Source of the DNA: an uncultured Lachnospiraceae bacterium
Lineage (GTDB): Bacteria; Bacillota; Clostridia; Lachnospirales; Lachnospiraceae
Direction: 5' to 3'
Assembly (NCBI GenBank): GCA_944381485.1
Contig: CALWLI010000014.1
Coordinates: 1 to 53,568 of the forward strand
DNA: 53,568 nucleotides
Shown: piece after piece, positions 15,359 to 23,106 of the stretch
Position numbering within the stretch: the stretch's first letter is position 1
How the letters are laid out: the number at the start of each line of letters is the position of its first letter
The notes under the pieces: model-generated
What the model saw: the letters and a program-made list of their open reading frames with translations, nothing else
Databases searched by the model: none
Told to the model about the DNA's origin: nothing
Translations under genes and position numbers: made by a program

Positions 15359-16457
15359 CAGCATTGGCCATGTCTTTCCCTTTGATCAGGGCTTTGGACC
15401 AGGCCACGGTCTCCGAGACGGCCTTGTTGACGGGCCAGACGGGCCTCCATGAAAAGACCTTTTTTATCTTTGAATTGTCAAGCTTTAAAAAGTTGGCCTC
15501 GTGGGGTCCCTCCGGATTCTTTCCGCACTCCTTTGCGGCCCCCTCTCCCCAGGCCTTTATAAACATGTCCGCAAGCTCCCCTGTGGTGACGCAGTCCGCC
15601 TCATCAGGGCCCACATTGTACCAGCCCTCATAAGCTCTGTCCTTCCCCGAAAGAGCACATATCTCAAGATATACGGCCAAAGGCTCCAGCACATGCTGAT
15701 AGGGCCTTATACTCAAAGGGTTCCTTATGAATATCTTTTCTCCCTTTGTGGCCGCCCTGACGCAGTCGGGGATTATCCTGTCGTTTGCCATATCCCCTCC
15801 GCCTATAACGTTTCCCGCTCTGGCTGTGGATACAGCCGGGCCGTCAGTTTCAAAGAAAGAAGACTTGTAGCCGTGAGTGACAAGCTCCGAGCAGGACTTG
15901 GAGTTTGAGTAGGGGTCAAAGCCGTCCAGCTTGTCCTCCTCCATGTAGGCGTAATCCGACCTCTCCTCATTCTTATACACCTTGTCCGTAGTCACGTTGA
16001 GAAGGGAGATCGGCTTGTGTCCCAGTCTCACGCACTCCAAAAGGTTTACTGTCCCCATCACATTTGTCTCATAGGTCTCCCTTGGTATCCTGTAGGAATC
16101 TCTTACTATGGGCTGAGCCGCAAGGTGAAAGACGTAGTGGGGCTTTACCTCTTCATAGAAAGCTTTGAGCTCATCAAAATTCCTGATGTCGCCTATGTGA
16201 GATCTCCTAAGTTTAAGCTCATCCCTTCCCATTCCCCTTCCGAAGAGCGGAAGATCCTCCCTGCTATCATCCCCTGCTCCGTCGCCGAAGACTATGTCAA
16301 AAAGCCCTCCCTCTACAGGGGGCTTTAAAGAATAACCGCTGACCTCGGCTCCCATGAGTATGAGTATGGCGCAAAGCCAGCTTCCCTTGAAGCCTGTGTG
16401 GCCTGTGATCAGGACTCTCTTGTCCTTGTAATATGCTTTAAGCTCATCAAAATTCAT
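15321..16457 (-). CDS. rfbG: CDP-glucose 4,6-dehydratase
   Basis: 378 residues. A short-chain dehydrogenase/reductase of the RfbG type: NAD-binding VLITGHTGFKGSWL at 15-28, VFHLAAQPIVRDSY, and the catalytic Tyr-x3-Lys in DPYSNSKSCSE. It converts CDP-glucose to CDP-4-keto-6-deoxyglucose, between RfbF and RfbH. It follows rfbF by 9 bp and is translated as part of that operon; its own ribosome binding site is weak. The last codons (EMERQIREFFHS) come from the 37-bp repeat, so the exact C-terminus may be a recent product of repeat expansion. Confidence 0.95.
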   Translation of the reverse strand: MNFDELKAYYKDKRVLITGHTGFKGSWLCAILILMGAEVSGYSLKPPVEGGLFDIVFGDGAGDDSREDLPLFGRGMGRDELKLRRSHIGDIRNFDELKAFYEEVKPHYVFHLAAQPIVRDSYRIPRETYETNVMGTVNLLECVRLGHKPISLLNVTTDKVYKNEERSDYAYMEEDKLDGFDPYSNSKSCSELVTHGYKSSFFETDGPAVSTARAGNVIGGGDMANDRIIPDCVRAATKGEKIFIRNPLSIRPYQHVLEPLAVYLEICALSGKDRAYEGWYNVGPDEADCVTTGELADMFIKAWGEGAAKECGKNPEGPHEANFLKLDNSKIKKVFSWRPVWPVNKAVSETVAWSKALIKGKDMANAEMERQIREFFHS

Positions 16458-16466
16458 ATATGCCTA

Positions 16467-17243
16467 TCAATCCTTCCATATCTTCCAGGGGGCATTTCCG
16501 CTGTCCCAAAGCCTGTTGAGCTTCTCCATCTCCCTCTGTGTGTCCATGCACTGCCAAAAACCCTCATGGTAAAAGCTCATGAGCTGCCCGTCTCTTAAGA
16601 GTCCCGCCATGGGCTCCTTCTCAAAGGCTGTGTCGTCCCCCTCTATGTAAGAGAATACTCCAGGGTCAAGCATCATAAAGCCTCCGTTTATGAGGGAGCT
16701 GTCATCCTCGTCCTTCTCCCTGAAGGAGGTGACTTGGTTGTTCTCGTCCACCTCCAGCACACCCTTAAGCTGGGCCATGTTCACTGTGGTGATGGTGGCT
16801 ATCTTTCCGTGGGAGCGGTGGAACTTCTCCAACTCTGCCAGATCCACCGTGGAAAGCCCGTCCCCGTAGGTGAGCATGAAGGGCTCATCCCCCACGTATT
16901 TTTGGATGCGCTTTACTCTTCCTCCGGTCATGGTCCTGAGACCGGTATCTATAAGAGTCACCTTCCAGGGCTCTGCATGCTTGTTGTGCACAGTCATCTC
17001 ATTGTTTTTTATGTCGAAGGTCACATCGGAGGTGTAGAGAAAATAGTCGGCAAAAAATTCCTTCACCACATACTGCTTGTAGCCGAGACATATGATGAAC
17101 TCATTGTAACCGAACTCACTGTAATACTTCATTATGTGCCAGAGTATGGGCATGCCGCCTATCTCTATCATGGGCTTGGGTTTGAGGTGGCTCTCCTCGC
17201 TTATCCTTGTGCCGAAGCCTCCGGCTAAAATAACTACCTTCAT
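16467..17243 (-). CDS. rfbF: Glucose-1-phosphate cytidylyltransferase
   Basis: 258 residues, the family length. The nucleotidyltransferase signature opens the protein (VVILAGGFGTRISEE, then KPKPMIEIGG), followed by the metal-binding YGDGLS and the RfbF-typical segments GYKQYVVKEFF and EGFWQCMDTQREME. It makes CDP-glucose from CTP and glucose-1-phosphate, the first step for CDP-linked dideoxyhexoses. It lies between the GT-C-like membrane protein and rfbG with short gaps, consistent with one operon. Confidence 0.96.
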   Translation of the reverse strand: MKVVILAGGFGTRISEESHLKPKPMIEIGGMPILWHIMKYYSEFGYNEFIICLGYKQYVVKEFFADYFLYTSDVTFDIKNNEMTVHNKHAEPWKVTLIDTGLRTMTGGRVKRIQKYVGDEPFMLTYGDGLSTVDLAELEKFHRSHGKIATITTVNMAQLKGVLEVDENNQVTSFREKDEDDSSLINGGFMMLDPGVFSYIEGDDTAFEKEPMAGLLRDGQLMSFYHEGFWQCMDTQREMEKLNRLWDSGNAPWKIWKD

Positions 17244-17269
17244 ATACCTTTTCCTTTTCCTGTGAAATA

Positions 17270-18769
17270 TTATTGACCCCTGAATACGTTGAGCCTGTTC
17301 TCCTTAAGTATCTCTATGGCATCTTTGAGGATACGGGGATCCTTGTGCCACTCCAGTATCTCGCACAGCTCATCGTCAGAATAGTTCTCATAATCCCGTA
17401 CAGCCTCAGCCATCCTCTCATAGTTGGCCTCCCTGTAGGGCATCTTCCCTATTTCCTGATAGCAAGTATAGCAGTTTCCCGCCAAAAATAAAATAATTAA
17501 TATGATTAAGCTTCCCTTAATAAAGCCTTTCGCCTCTCTTTTTTTGAGGTACAAAAAGTATATGAGGAAGACCCCCAGTATGCCTATGACAAACTGGGCC
17601 CCATACCTTGAACTTAAGGCATAGCCCTCATCCTCAAATATCCACCTTCCAGCCGTGACAAGTACATGGTTAAAGCCCCCGGAGAGAAGGAGTATCATAG
17701 GAAATACCGTCTCCTCATACATCCTCTCCGAGAAAAAGAGAAAAAGGGCCAAAATATAGGAGAGTATTACTGCCGCCCCAAGGATAAGTGTGAAGAGGTC
17801 AAGGCTTCCTGAAGATAAGTATTGAGACAGCGAGCTTATGGTCTCACCTCCCATGACTGTGCCGGCAAAGGACTTTACAAAAAATCTCGGTATAAACATG
17901 GGATCCCTCTTTATAAAATCAGAAAATCCCAGCTCCGTGCTTCCTGCATGCTCCCATACGGCAAATCTCCTGCTTATAAGGTAGAGAGAAAGTGTGACAA
18001 GGACAGAAAGAAATACAAATGCCATAGCCCTTCTCTTATCGCTTCTCTTAAGCTCCCCACTTTTAAGATTTTCTCTACTGTGCTCCGCTTCCTTCTGCTC
18101 GTCCGGTTTAAGCCCGGCTCCCTTAAGATCGACTCTCTCATTTCCGGGGAAGATGAAGAAAAGGGCGGAAAAGAGAAGCATTACCGCGCTGTAGGATGCA
18201 ATATACTCTCCCGCAAATAGAAGTATCAAAAAGGGCATAAGACAGAGGGGGACAAAAAGCTTCCTCTCGCCCTTTAAGGCAAAGGCCTCAAACATATAAT
18301 AATAGCTGAAAAACAGCCCAAAGGAAACGACATGGGCCCAGGCACTGCCGTTTATGAATATCTCCCACTTGTTTAAGGAATACAGAAGAAATATAAGAAT
18401 AGCATAGGCTAAGGCTCCGAGATTTTTCCCTCTCACATAGATGAAAAGTATTAATGAGCATAAGAAAAAGCCCGATAGGGTGAGGAGCCTGTCGAAGGTG
18501 ACGGAAAAGCCGAAGAGCTTGACATTTACAGCCCTTGCAAAAAAAGCTGCAGGTACCCTTGTGAGTATGTCAGGTACAAAAAACTTATCAGGATCGGTCA
18601 CATCAGGAAGGTAGGACTCCACCAGCCTTATGTAGTCCGAGTACGCCACGTCACAGCAGGAATTTTTTATGTACCAGAGGCCGAAAACAAGTCCTATAGC
18701 CATGATAATAAGACAGGACAGATCTCTCCTTTTTATCCCTGTGCACTGAGCTCTAAAGTCTCCCTTCAT
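17270..18769 (-). CDS. Polytopic membrane protein, GT-C-like glycosyltransferase candidate
   Basis: 499 residues, ATG 18769 with AAGGTGA 4 bases upstream. About ten or more hydrophobic helices, an extracytoplasmic-type loop after the first (CCDVAYSDYIRLVESYLPDVTDPDKF), and a charged cytoplasmic linker at about 220-250. The arrangement of a first helix followed by an acidic loop, many helices and a soluble tail is that of GT-C-type glycosyltransferases or O-antigen/teichoic polymer membrane enzymes. No named family motif was recognised. It heads the rfbF-rfbG operon, so it probably transfers or assembles glycan using lipid-linked sugars outside the membrane; this is inferred from context. Confidence 0.7.
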   Translation of the reverse strand: MKGDFRAQCTGIKRRDLSCLIIMAIGLVFGLWYIKNSCCDVAYSDYIRLVESYLPDVTDPDKFFVPDILTRVPAAFFARAVNVKLFGFSVTFDRLLTLSGFFLCSLILFIYVRGKNLGALAYAILIFLLYSLNKWEIFINGSAWAHVVSFGLFFSYYYMFEAFALKGERKLFVPLCLMPFLILLFAGEYIASYSAVMLLFSALFFIFPGNERVDLKGAGLKPDEQKEAEHSRENLKSGELKRSDKRRAMAFVFLSVLVTLSLYLISRRFAVWEHAGSTELGFSDFIKRDPMFIPRFFVKSFAGTVMGGETISSLSQYLSSGSLDLFTLILGAAVILSYILALFLFFSERMYEETVFPMILLLSGGFNHVLVTAGRWIFEDEGYALSSRYGAQFVIGILGVFLIYFLYLKKREAKGFIKGSLIILIILFLAGNCYTCYQEIGKMPYREANYERMAEAVRDYENYSDDELCEILEWHKDPRILKDAIEILKENRLNVFRGQ

Positions 18770-18878
18770 CCCTTCACCTTTCTTCCATACGCAAACGCGC
18801 TTAGAGCAAAGACTCTACGCGCGTTCCTATTAAAAATCAATATAAATTATATCCCAAAGCAGGTCAATCCACAAGCTG

Positions 18879-20912
18879 TTAAATATATCCCAGCTCTCTC
18901 AAGGCACTTAAGGTGTTCTCAAAGCTTTCAGGCACAGGATAATCCTCGGTCACGTCATAGCCACCTACCTCTTTTAAGCTGCTGCCTGTATTTTTCATGG
19001 CAAGCTCAATATTTTTCACCGTGGCCTCGGGGACATAGACTATCCTTGCGGCCTCGTCGGACTCATCCATATAGTCAAAGCTTATTATATCCTTGAAGTC
19101 AGCCTCTCTAAGGTCCTTCTTTAGAGCATCAAATACCTTTATGGCATCATCCCTTCCCCTGCTCTCGTTTATGTTTTCGATCATTTCGCTGTTTCCGTAG
19201 GTATAAAGCTCAAAGGCGGGATCAAAGTCCGAGACATCCCTAATGTGTAAGCCCATTATACCCATATCCTCATCCCCAAGCTTTATTATGGGGAAGAGCT
19301 GCTCCCTGCACTCCTTCTTTTCAAGGGCAGGCGCCAAAAGCTCCTCTATAGCCTCCGGGGAACAGGTGTAATGCCTTCGGGACTCCCTGCCGTCCTTGTA
19401 ATTTATCTGCAGATATATCCTGTGGTCATAGTCGTAAAAGCTTTCAGGTCCGGAGGTATAGCGGCTGTAATAATCCTCACTCTCGGCTATACCGTTAAGC
19501 TCATTTGAGCCCTCTATGAGAGAGATAATGTTTGCCATGTCCTCCCTGTCCCTTATTACTATGTTCTCATCATCATAATCATAGTCCGTAAATCCCTTGG
19601 CATAATACTCAGCTCTTCTCACCTGCTGCTTGTCGGGAAGGAAATCCGTCGAACTCAGCTCTATGCTCTCAAGGGACTCAAGCTCAGGCACATATAGGTC
19701 AAAGCCCACCAGATCATATTTGAACACGGCCACAGCAAAGCAGGCCAGGACTATGCACAGCAAAAGCTCGGCCCTGTCTTTCACAAGGGCTCTTATGTCG
19801 CTGTTATATATTATCTCTATGACAGCGTGGGAAATGGCAGCCCCTGTCACCAGAAAGAAGGCAGTCCAGAATATGTCCTCGGAGTTCATCTCATTTCCTA
19901 TGTAGGAGCCGAAGATACAGAAGCCCAGAGAGACGGTCACTGTCAGCACTATCCTTACAGGAGTCTTTGTGAATCTGAAGGCAAGGGCCTTTCCCGCCGA
20001 CTCAGACTGCCTCTTTTCAAACATAAGGAAGGCAAGGGCTGAGACGAGGATGACTGTCACTGTACTGACTGTAAGTGCCGTGTTGAGCCTTGCAAAGATC
20101 TCTGTGGCCGCTGCAGGGCTCTTTGGAGCCAAGATGTCTCTGTAGAAAAGTCTTGAGAGGCAGTCATAGAATTCATAAAGCCAGTATACAGGAGAAAACT
20201 GATATATTTTATTTATAAACTCTCCTTCAAGCTCTCCTGTCCTAAAGTAAATGCTTCCAAGGGCAGATATGATGAGCCCCGACACATAGGAGAAAATGCA
20301 TATCCAGAAGAAGGCCATAAAAAAGGTCATCATGCTTCCTGTAAGCATTACCGCCCCAAGGGCTGCGGAATATATGAACATAAACATCAGTATATAGCCG
20401 GCATTTATGAGGAGCAGTTCTCTTATCATAAGGGGCTTTACCCCGTATGCGGCGGCAATAAAGAAAGCGCTCAAAAGGCCTGCCGCAAGGCAGGTGAGCA
20501 TGATGATTAGCCCTGTGAGATACAGGGATAAAAATTTCTTTTTTCTTGTGATCGGCTGGCTGTTGTAAAAGTCCACCTTGTTTTTGTTAAAGACCCAGCC
20601 GAACAAGCCCAGGGCACAGAGCACCGCCGCCACAAAGACAATTATAAAGAGGAAGCTGTACTCACCTGTAAGCACACGGTTTGCGCTCTCCGCCATCTCC
20701 TTCGTGTAGCTTATGACTCTTTCGGAATTTCCCACAAGGCTGCTCTGAGCTATCCTTCCGGAATAGTAGCTCATCTGCATTCCCATATTTACAGGGTAGG
20801 CAAAGAGCATGACCACCATTCCCAAAAGAAGGAGCCAGATGTTCCTTCTCAGATTCTCCCCTATAAGTCCGGAAAGGCCTATGCCCTTTCCTGCGGTTTC
20901 AGTCTTTTTCAT
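18879..20912 (-). CDS. ABC-2-type transporter permease, YtrC/D-like
   Basis: 677 residues from ATG 20912, which nearly abuts the ATPase stop (GGAG 6 bases upstream). An upstream in-frame ATG at 20945 also has a strong GGAGGTG site but would overlap the ATPase gene by 32 bases; the choice is not certain. The first ~390 residues contain about ten membrane helices including VVMLFAYPVNMGMQM and FNKNKVDFYNSQPITRKKKF, a segment typical of these permeases (DxFYSLPITR). The C-terminal ~250 residues are a soluble acidic domain, as in DUF6449-type permeases. It works with the ATPase encoded directly upstream and is controlled by the GntR regulator heading the operon. The substrate is unknown; related systems respond to cell-wall antibiotics. 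Confidence 0.85.
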   Translation of the reverse strand: MKKTETAGKGIGLSGLIGENLRRNIWLLLLGMVVMLFAYPVNMGMQMSYYSGRIAQSSLVGNSERVISYTKEMAESANRVLTGEYSFLFIIVFVAAVLCALGLFGWVFNKNKVDFYNSQPITRKKKFLSLYLTGLIIMLTCLAAGLLSAFFIAAAYGVKPLMIRELLLINAGYILMFMFIYSAALGAVMLTGSMMTFFMAFFWICIFSYVSGLIISALGSIYFRTGELEGEFINKIYQFSPVYWLYEFYDCLSRLFYRDILAPKSPAAATEIFARLNTALTVSTVTVILVSALAFLMFEKRQSESAGKALAFRFTKTPVRIVLTVTVSLGFCIFGSYIGNEMNSEDIFWTAFFLVTGAAISHAVIEIIYNSDIRALVKDRAELLLCIVLACFAVAVFKYDLVGFDLYVPELESLESIELSSTDFLPDKQQVRRAEYYAKGFTDYDYDDENIVIRDREDMANIISLIEGSNELNGIAESEDYYSRYTSGPESFYDYDHRIYLQINYKDGRESRRHYTCSPEAIEELLAPALEKKECREQLFPIIKLGDEDMGIMGLHIRDVSDFDPAFELYTYGNSEMIENINESRGRDDAIKVFDALKKDLREADFKDIISFDYMDESDEAARIVYVPEATVKNIELAMKNTGSSLKEVGGYDVTEDYPVPESFENTLSALRELGYI

Positions 20913-20913
20913 A

Positions 20914-21819
20914 TCACTCTCCAAAGATAATTTTTTTGACGTCATAGCCTGCCACCTCCGTTTCCGATATGAATATTTCCTCCAGAGACAGAGGTATCAG
21001 CTCATAAAATACCGGATCCGCGGACTCCATGACTGACTTTATCTCCCCTTGATTTCCCCTTATGGTAAAGGTCATAAGCCTTCCTCTGCGCTCCCTCTTT
21101 ATTATGTTTAAGGGGGAAAGCTTCTCCTCATCCTCATCCTTTTTGAGGACGAACTGAACCTTGTGGATATTAAGCTTAAGATCGATTATGTCCTTGCTGA
21201 GAAGTATACCTCCCCTGTGCAAAAGGCCCACATGGTCGCAGATGTCCTCCAGCTCCCTCAGGTTGTGGGAGGCTATCACAGGGGTGAGCTTTCTGTTTGC
21301 CATGTCCGCCGCAAAGAGGGACTTCACAGCCTGCCTCATGACAGGATCCAGACCGTCAAAGGTCTCGTCGCAGAATATGTACTCTGTGCCGGAGCACACG
21401 GCAAGAAGCACTGCCGTCTGCTTTTTCATGCCCTTGGAGAAGGTGTTTATCTTTCGCTTTTCGGAGAGTCCGAAATCCGAGAGAAGCTTTCTGTAGCGCC
21501 CCATGTCAAAGCTCGGATATATGCTCTTATAGTAGCTTCCCATCTCAAGGGAATTGGCATTTGAAAAAAAGTACTGCTCGTCGGAGATGAAAAAGAACTT
21601 CTGTTTTACGCTCCGGTTTTCGAATATCTCCTCCCCGTCTATCGATATGCTGCCCTCGTCAGGCCTGTATATGCCTGCCGCACATCTCAAAAATGTGGAT
21701 TTTCCGGCGCCGTTCGTACCTATAAGCCCGAATACCTCCCCCTCCTTTATGGAGGCATCTATGTTGTCCAAAGCTGTTATATCATCAAATCTTTTTGTCA
21801 GTTTACTTGCCTCTATCAA
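20914..21819 (-). CDS. ABC transporter ATP-binding protein, YtrB-like
   Basis: 301 residues from TTG 21819: GAGGTGA lies 5 bases upstream and gives the expected start MIEASKLTKRF. A longer TTG start at 21837 would overlap ytrA and is less likely. Walker A is GTNGAGKST, the signature is the variant FSKGMKKQ, and Walker B reads YIFCDETFDGLD, without the usual Pro. This set of variants is typical of YtrB-type exporters. The protein energises the permease encoded next. Confidence 0.9.
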   Translation of the reverse strand: MIEASKLTKRFDDITALDNIDASIKEGEVFGLIGTNGAGKSTFLRCAAGIYRPDEGSISIDGEEIFENRSVKQKFFFISDEQYFFSNANSLEMGSYYKSIYPSFDMGRYRKLLSDFGLSEKRKINTFSKGMKKQTAVLLAVCSGTEYIFCDETFDGLDPVMRQAVKSLFAADMANRKLTPVIASHNLRELEDICDHVGLLHRGGILLSKDIIDLKLNIHKVQFVLKKDEDEEKLSPLNIIKRERRGRLMTFTIRGNQGEIKSVMESADPVFYELIPLSLEEIFISETEVAGYDVKKIIFGE

Positions 21820-21833
21820 ACCTTTCACCTCTT

Positions 21834-22190
21834 TCAACGTCTGTTTTTGACCACTTTCATTATCTCCTCGTCGCTCATTCCTATCTTTTTGGCATTGTCC
21901 AGGGCCTCTATAAGCCTCTCCTTTATCTCGTCCACCTTAAGGTCCCTCAGCTTCTCGGTCTCCGCCACAAAGCTGCCCTTTCCTTTTATGGAATAGACAT
22001 AGCCCTGCCTCTCAAGCTCGGCGTAGGCCCTCTGGATAGTGTTGGGATTTATGCTGAGATCGACTGCCAGGCTCCTCACACTTGGAAGCCTCGTATTCTC
22101 AGGGAAGGCTCCTATAACCATCAATTCCTTGAGCTTGTCGCTTATCTGCTCATATATGGGCCTCTTGTCCTTGTAGTCCAAATTGATCAT
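21834..22190 (-). CDS. ytrA: Short GntR-family regulator, YtrA-type
   Basis: 118 residues, ATG 22190 with AAAGGAG 5 bases upstream. A single winged helix-turn-helix (IYEQISDKLKELMVIGAF..LPSVRSLAVDLSINPNTIQRAY.ELE..GYVYSIKGKGSFV) followed by a short helical dimerisation tail and no effector domain: the YtrA form. It leads an ABC exporter operon, its stop lying within the 5' end of the ATPase gene. A palindrome 58 bases upstream is its likely own operator. Confidence 0.92.
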   Translation of the reverse strand: MINLDYKDKRPIYEQISDKLKELMVIGAFPENTRLPSVRSLAVDLSINPNTIQRAYAELERQGYVYSIKGKGSFVAETEKLRDLKVDEIKERLIEALDNAKKIGMSDEEIMKVVKNRR

Positions 22191-22247
22191 ACTTCTCCTT
22201 TCCGGTATCGGTTACCGAAGGCTTGGGCGCAAAGAAAAACGCCGCCC

Positions 22248-22272
22248 GCTGTATTAAGTATACTAATACAGC
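22248..22272 (-). promoter_or_regulatory. Candidate YtrA operator
   Basis: GCTGTATTA / TAATACAGC inverted repeat, 9-bp arms around AGTATAC, overlapping a TATACT that could serve as -10 on the - strand. It lies 58 bases before ytrA, where autoregulation by YtrA proteins is usual. No convincing -35 was found. Confidence 0.65.
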
Positions 22273-22339
22273 AGACAGCGCATTTATTCAACTTAATTCG
22301 CCTTAAGCTTACCTTAAGCCGATTTTACTCTGAGAGGCA

Positions 22340-23098
22340 TCACACATATCTTCTGATGTCCACATAGAGCCTGCCCTTTTTGGTGTTTCCCGAGATCCCT
22401 CCGAATATGAACTTTCCGTGGCCTCTCACCGAAACTCTCGCTCCCTCCTTGAGAGAAGCCGATGGCTGTCTCAAGACTCTTCCGTCTGAGAACACGGATT
22501 CGGAGGCTATAAGTGTCTGTGATACATTTCTCGACAGCTTGAACACGGCAGCGATCACCGCGTCAGCCCTCTCCGATGCCACATTCACCGACATGTCCTT
22601 AAGCTCAGGCCTTATATCGCATTCGGAAAGTGCCACAGCTTCAGCCCTCACGCTCGTGTGCTTTACCCTAAGAAGCTCGGAGCATATGAGCTCCTCCACC
22701 TCCCTTAAGCAGAATATATAGGTCTTATCCTTTGCGGTTATTATGTCTCCTGTTTTTGACCTGTCTATGCCCAGATTCATAAGAGCCCCCAGAAAGTCCC
22801 TGTGGGTCAGCACATCGGAAAACTTCAGGTTTAAAGGCTCCACCTTTATGAGAGAGATCGCGTCTTCAGCCTCAGAGGCCGCATCCGCATATTCAGGAAG
22901 AAAGAAAACTATCCTTCGCTCCGCCTCCTCGTATCCTCCTTCAAGGACCGAATTTGAGGCTATGTCCCTTCTGTCCATGTCGTAAAACACCGACTGCTCG
23001 GAAAGGCTCAAGAAATCTGTGTGCCTCGGTATATCCCTCTCGTAGGATATTCGGGACAGCTCTCTCAGCCTTCCCTCAAGCAATTCTCTCTCATCCAT
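22340..23098 (-). CDS. ylmH: YlmH-family RNA-binding protein with S4 domain
   Basis: 252 residues, ATG 23098. The N-terminal two-thirds matches the YlmH layout: DFLSLSEQSVF, YGG-type mid segment (LEGGYEEAERRIVFFLP), the highly conserved LTHRDFLGALMNLGIDRSKTGDI at about 98-120 and the region ahead of the S4 domain. The C-terminal ~75 residues are an S4 RNA-binding domain (VNVASERADAVIAAVFKLSR). In Bacillus, YlmH is linked to ribosome-associated quality control and sits near cell-division genes. Here it follows the large glycosyltransferase by 8 bp, an unusual neighbour, probably only shared transcription. Confidence 0.9.
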   Translation of the reverse strand: MDERELLEGRLRELSRISYERDIPRHTDFLSLSEQSVFYDMDRRDIASNSVLEGGYEEAERRIVFFLPEYADAASEAEDAISLIKVEPLNLKFSDVLTHRDFLGALMNLGIDRSKTGDIITAKDKTYIFCLREVEELICSELLRVKHTSVRAEAVALSECDIRPELKDMSVNVASERADAVIAAVFKLSRNVSQTLIASESVFSDGRVLRQPSASLKEGARVSVRGHGKFIFGGISGNTKKGRLYVDIRRYV

Positions 23099-23106
23099 AA
23101 ATACAC

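Noticed and set aside
22201-22220. GGTAACCGATACC as a second YtrA operator
   Set aside because: Imperfect symmetry and different sequence from the palindrome at 22248; too weak to list.
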